From Symbiopectobacterium purcellii_A (GTDB taxonomy: Bacteria > Pseudomonadota > Gammaproteobacteria > Enterobacterales > Enterobacteriaceae): a DNA stretch of 64,000 nucleotides. Every line of letters starts with the position of its first letter. The first letter of the stretch is position 1. A model generated the notes under the pieces. That model saw only the letters and a list, made by a program, of their open reading frames with translations. It made no database searches and had not been told where the DNA came from. The stretch is from assembly GCF_052050035.1 (NCBI RefSeq), contig NZ_CP189882.1, positions 1,984,001-2,048,000 on the forward strand, given 5' to 3'. Shown in pieces: positions 62,886 to 64,000 of the stretch. A program made the position numbers and the translations under genes.

Positions 62886-63133
62886 TCGACCCCTCTTCAA
62901 TTAGCGTGAGTGAACAAAGTACAACGTTAAACCTCACATTATGTACAACAAAACCGATGCACCTGACTGCTGCTCCGGCACAAAGCTTTGACTACGCCCT
63001 ATGCCAAGAGTTCCTTCTGTTCACCGACTGACCCTATTTTATCGCCTGACGGCGACAGATCAAGGCGAACCTGTCGATGATTTTATCCACCCCTCAGCAC
63101 GCCAAGGCACCAGAAAATCCTACCAGAAAAAAC

Positions 63134-64000
63134 TCACTCTGGTGTAAAGCGACGTAAATGTTGCACGGTTGCCAGCCATGCCGCCAGCCAGCCAATCATC
63201 CCGGCAATCAACAGCAGCAGCAGTGATTCATCCCAGGTGAGCCCGGTCACGGCAAAGCGCGTACCAAACACCGTCGCGACCTGATCGACCACGGCAGAGA
63301 GCTTCCAGACCAACGCCTGCGACAGAATCAGCGACAGCAGCGCACCGCCGCCGCCCAACAATGCGCCACCGTTGAGGAAGGGACGTAAAATAAAGCCGTC
63401 CGTTGCCCCAATCAGCTTCATGACATTGATGGTTTCACGGCGGCTGAAAATACTCAGTCGCACGCTATTACCGATGACCAAGAACACGGCAACAATCATC
63501 AGGATACCGATGGTGGCGGCCACCTGACACACCAGAGAGGTCAGCGCCACCAAGCGCGCAAACCAGCTATCGTCCATACGGACTTCACTCACACCGTGCA
63601 CCGCCGCCACGCGATCGCGCAGCGAGGTCAGCGTCTGTGAGCTTTGGAAATTCAGCTTTGGCGTGATGATGGCAACGGCGGGCAGCGGATTCTCTTCCAG
63701 CATGTCCAGCGCACCACCAAAACCGGACCAGTTGCGAAACTCGCCCATCGCTTCATCACGGGACAGGTAGTTGACCTTCTCTACACCATCCTCAGCCGCA
63801 AGCGTGTTAATCACGCCCTGCGCCGCATCATTGTCCAACGCTTTGTCCAGATACACCGTCAGTTGCGGCGTGGGATACCACTGCTCCGCGGCCTGACTGA
63901 CGTTTTTCCACACCAGATAGCAGATACTCGGCAAGGTCAGCGAGATGGCAATTACCATCACGGTCAGCAGCGTCGCCAGCGGCTGACGCAGCATATCCGC
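63134..64000 (-). CDS. ftsX: Cell division protein FtsX (partial, N-terminus beyond the edge)
   Basis: The last ~288 codons of FtsX, the membrane subunit that with FtsE activates peptidoglycan hydrolases at the septum. Visible: first membrane helix LATLLTVMVIAISLTLPSIC, the periplasmic domain with EFRNWSGFGGALDMLEENPL, and three C-terminal helices ending WLATVQHLRRFTPE. The frame is open to the edge of the window, so ~60 residues are outside. The 248 bases between ftsX and rpoH hold the rpoH promoters. Confidence 0.96.
   Translation of the reverse strand, partial: ADMLRQPLATLLTVMVIAISLTLPSICYLVWKNVSQAAEQWYPTPQLTVYLDKALDNDAAQGVINTLAAEDGVEKVNYLSRDEAMGEFRNWSGFGGALDMLEENPLPAVAIITPKLNFQSSQTLTSLRDRVAAVHGVSEVRMDDSWFARLVALTSLVCQVAATIGILMIVAVFLVIGNSVRLSIFSRRETINVMKLIGATDGFILRPFLNGGALLGGGGALLSLILSQALVWKLSAVVDQVATVFGTRFAVTGLTWDESLLLLLIAGMIGWLAAWLATVQHLRRFTPE

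Overview
The window is chromosome from a gammaproteobacterium of the order Enterobacterales. The core proteins (UbiE, UbiB, HemB, RfaH, UbiD, Fre, PepQ, TrkH, DusB, Fis, NtrB/NtrC, GlnA, TypA, RpoH, FtsX) have the lengths and sequence of the Escherichia coli proteins as I recall them, and several gene blocks keep E. coli order. Sequence feel and the placement of hemB after tatD suggest a Pectobacteriaceae- or Sodalis-like lineage, but I cannot fix the genus without a 16S search. The most striking property is heavy load of insertion sequences with fresh pseudogenes, the pattern of a lineage undergoing relaxed selection, for example after a recent change to a restricted host or niche.

Layout. 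1-12.2 kb: end of argH, rmuC, ubiE-ubiJ-ubiB, tatABC with a dead tatD, hemB, convergent rfaH, ubiD-fre. 12.2-20.6 kb: a broken talarate/galactarate dehydratase gene and a deep nest of insertion sequences where E. coli has fadBA. 20.8-24.8 kb: pepQ-yigZ-trkH-hemG. 24.8-30.5 kb: a complete rRNA operon (16S, tRNA-Ile, tRNA-Ala, 23S, 5S). 30.5-33.9 kb: insertion elements, a damaged yihD, srkA-dsbA. 33.9-38.8 kb: AT-rich spacer, IS30, remnants of an Rpn-type nuclease, a phage tail-fibre assembly gene, IS21 and ygjR. 39.7-44.2 kb: rlmG, a dead fadH, a small unknown gene and a dead ohr. 44.4-48.2 kb: insertion elements and an orphan CcdA-like antitoxin. 48.4-57.3 kb: dusB-fis, glnA-glnL-glnG and typA. 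57.4-61.9 kb: an MFS remnant and more insertion elements. 61.9-64 kb: rpoH and ftsX, which runs off the edge.

Mobile DNA. Eight near-identical 884-bp IS630-family copies (length includes both TA target copies) dominate. They coexist with a 96-bp hairpin MITE family (six full copies, one truncated) whose ends match the IS630 ends, and with a 189-bp MITE (two copies) that has IS903-type ends and 9-bp target duplications. IS256, two distinct IS3-type elements plus a third IS3-family group known from fragments, IS30, IS21, IS5/IS903 and IS200/IS605 remnants are also present. Blocks that lie far apart in E. coli (rmuC-dsbA, ygjR-rlmG-fadH, dusB-fis, glnALG-typA, rpoH-ftsX) meet at or near insertion elements, which suggests IS-mediated rearrangement.

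Functional picture. Ubiquinone synthesis (UbiE, UbiJ, UbiB, UbiD), twin-arginine export (TatABC), haem synthesis (HemB, HemG), potassium uptake (TrkH), envelope disulphide formation (DsbA), nitrogen regulation (GlnA/NtrB/NtrC) and heat shock (RpoH) are intact. Fatty-acid oxidation (fadH dead; fadBA not at its usual site), organic peroxide resistance (ohr), sugar-acid catabolism and tatD are lost or damaged. No wholly new system stands out; the best candidate for new biology is the IS630/MITE pair and its A-tract-dependent transposase.
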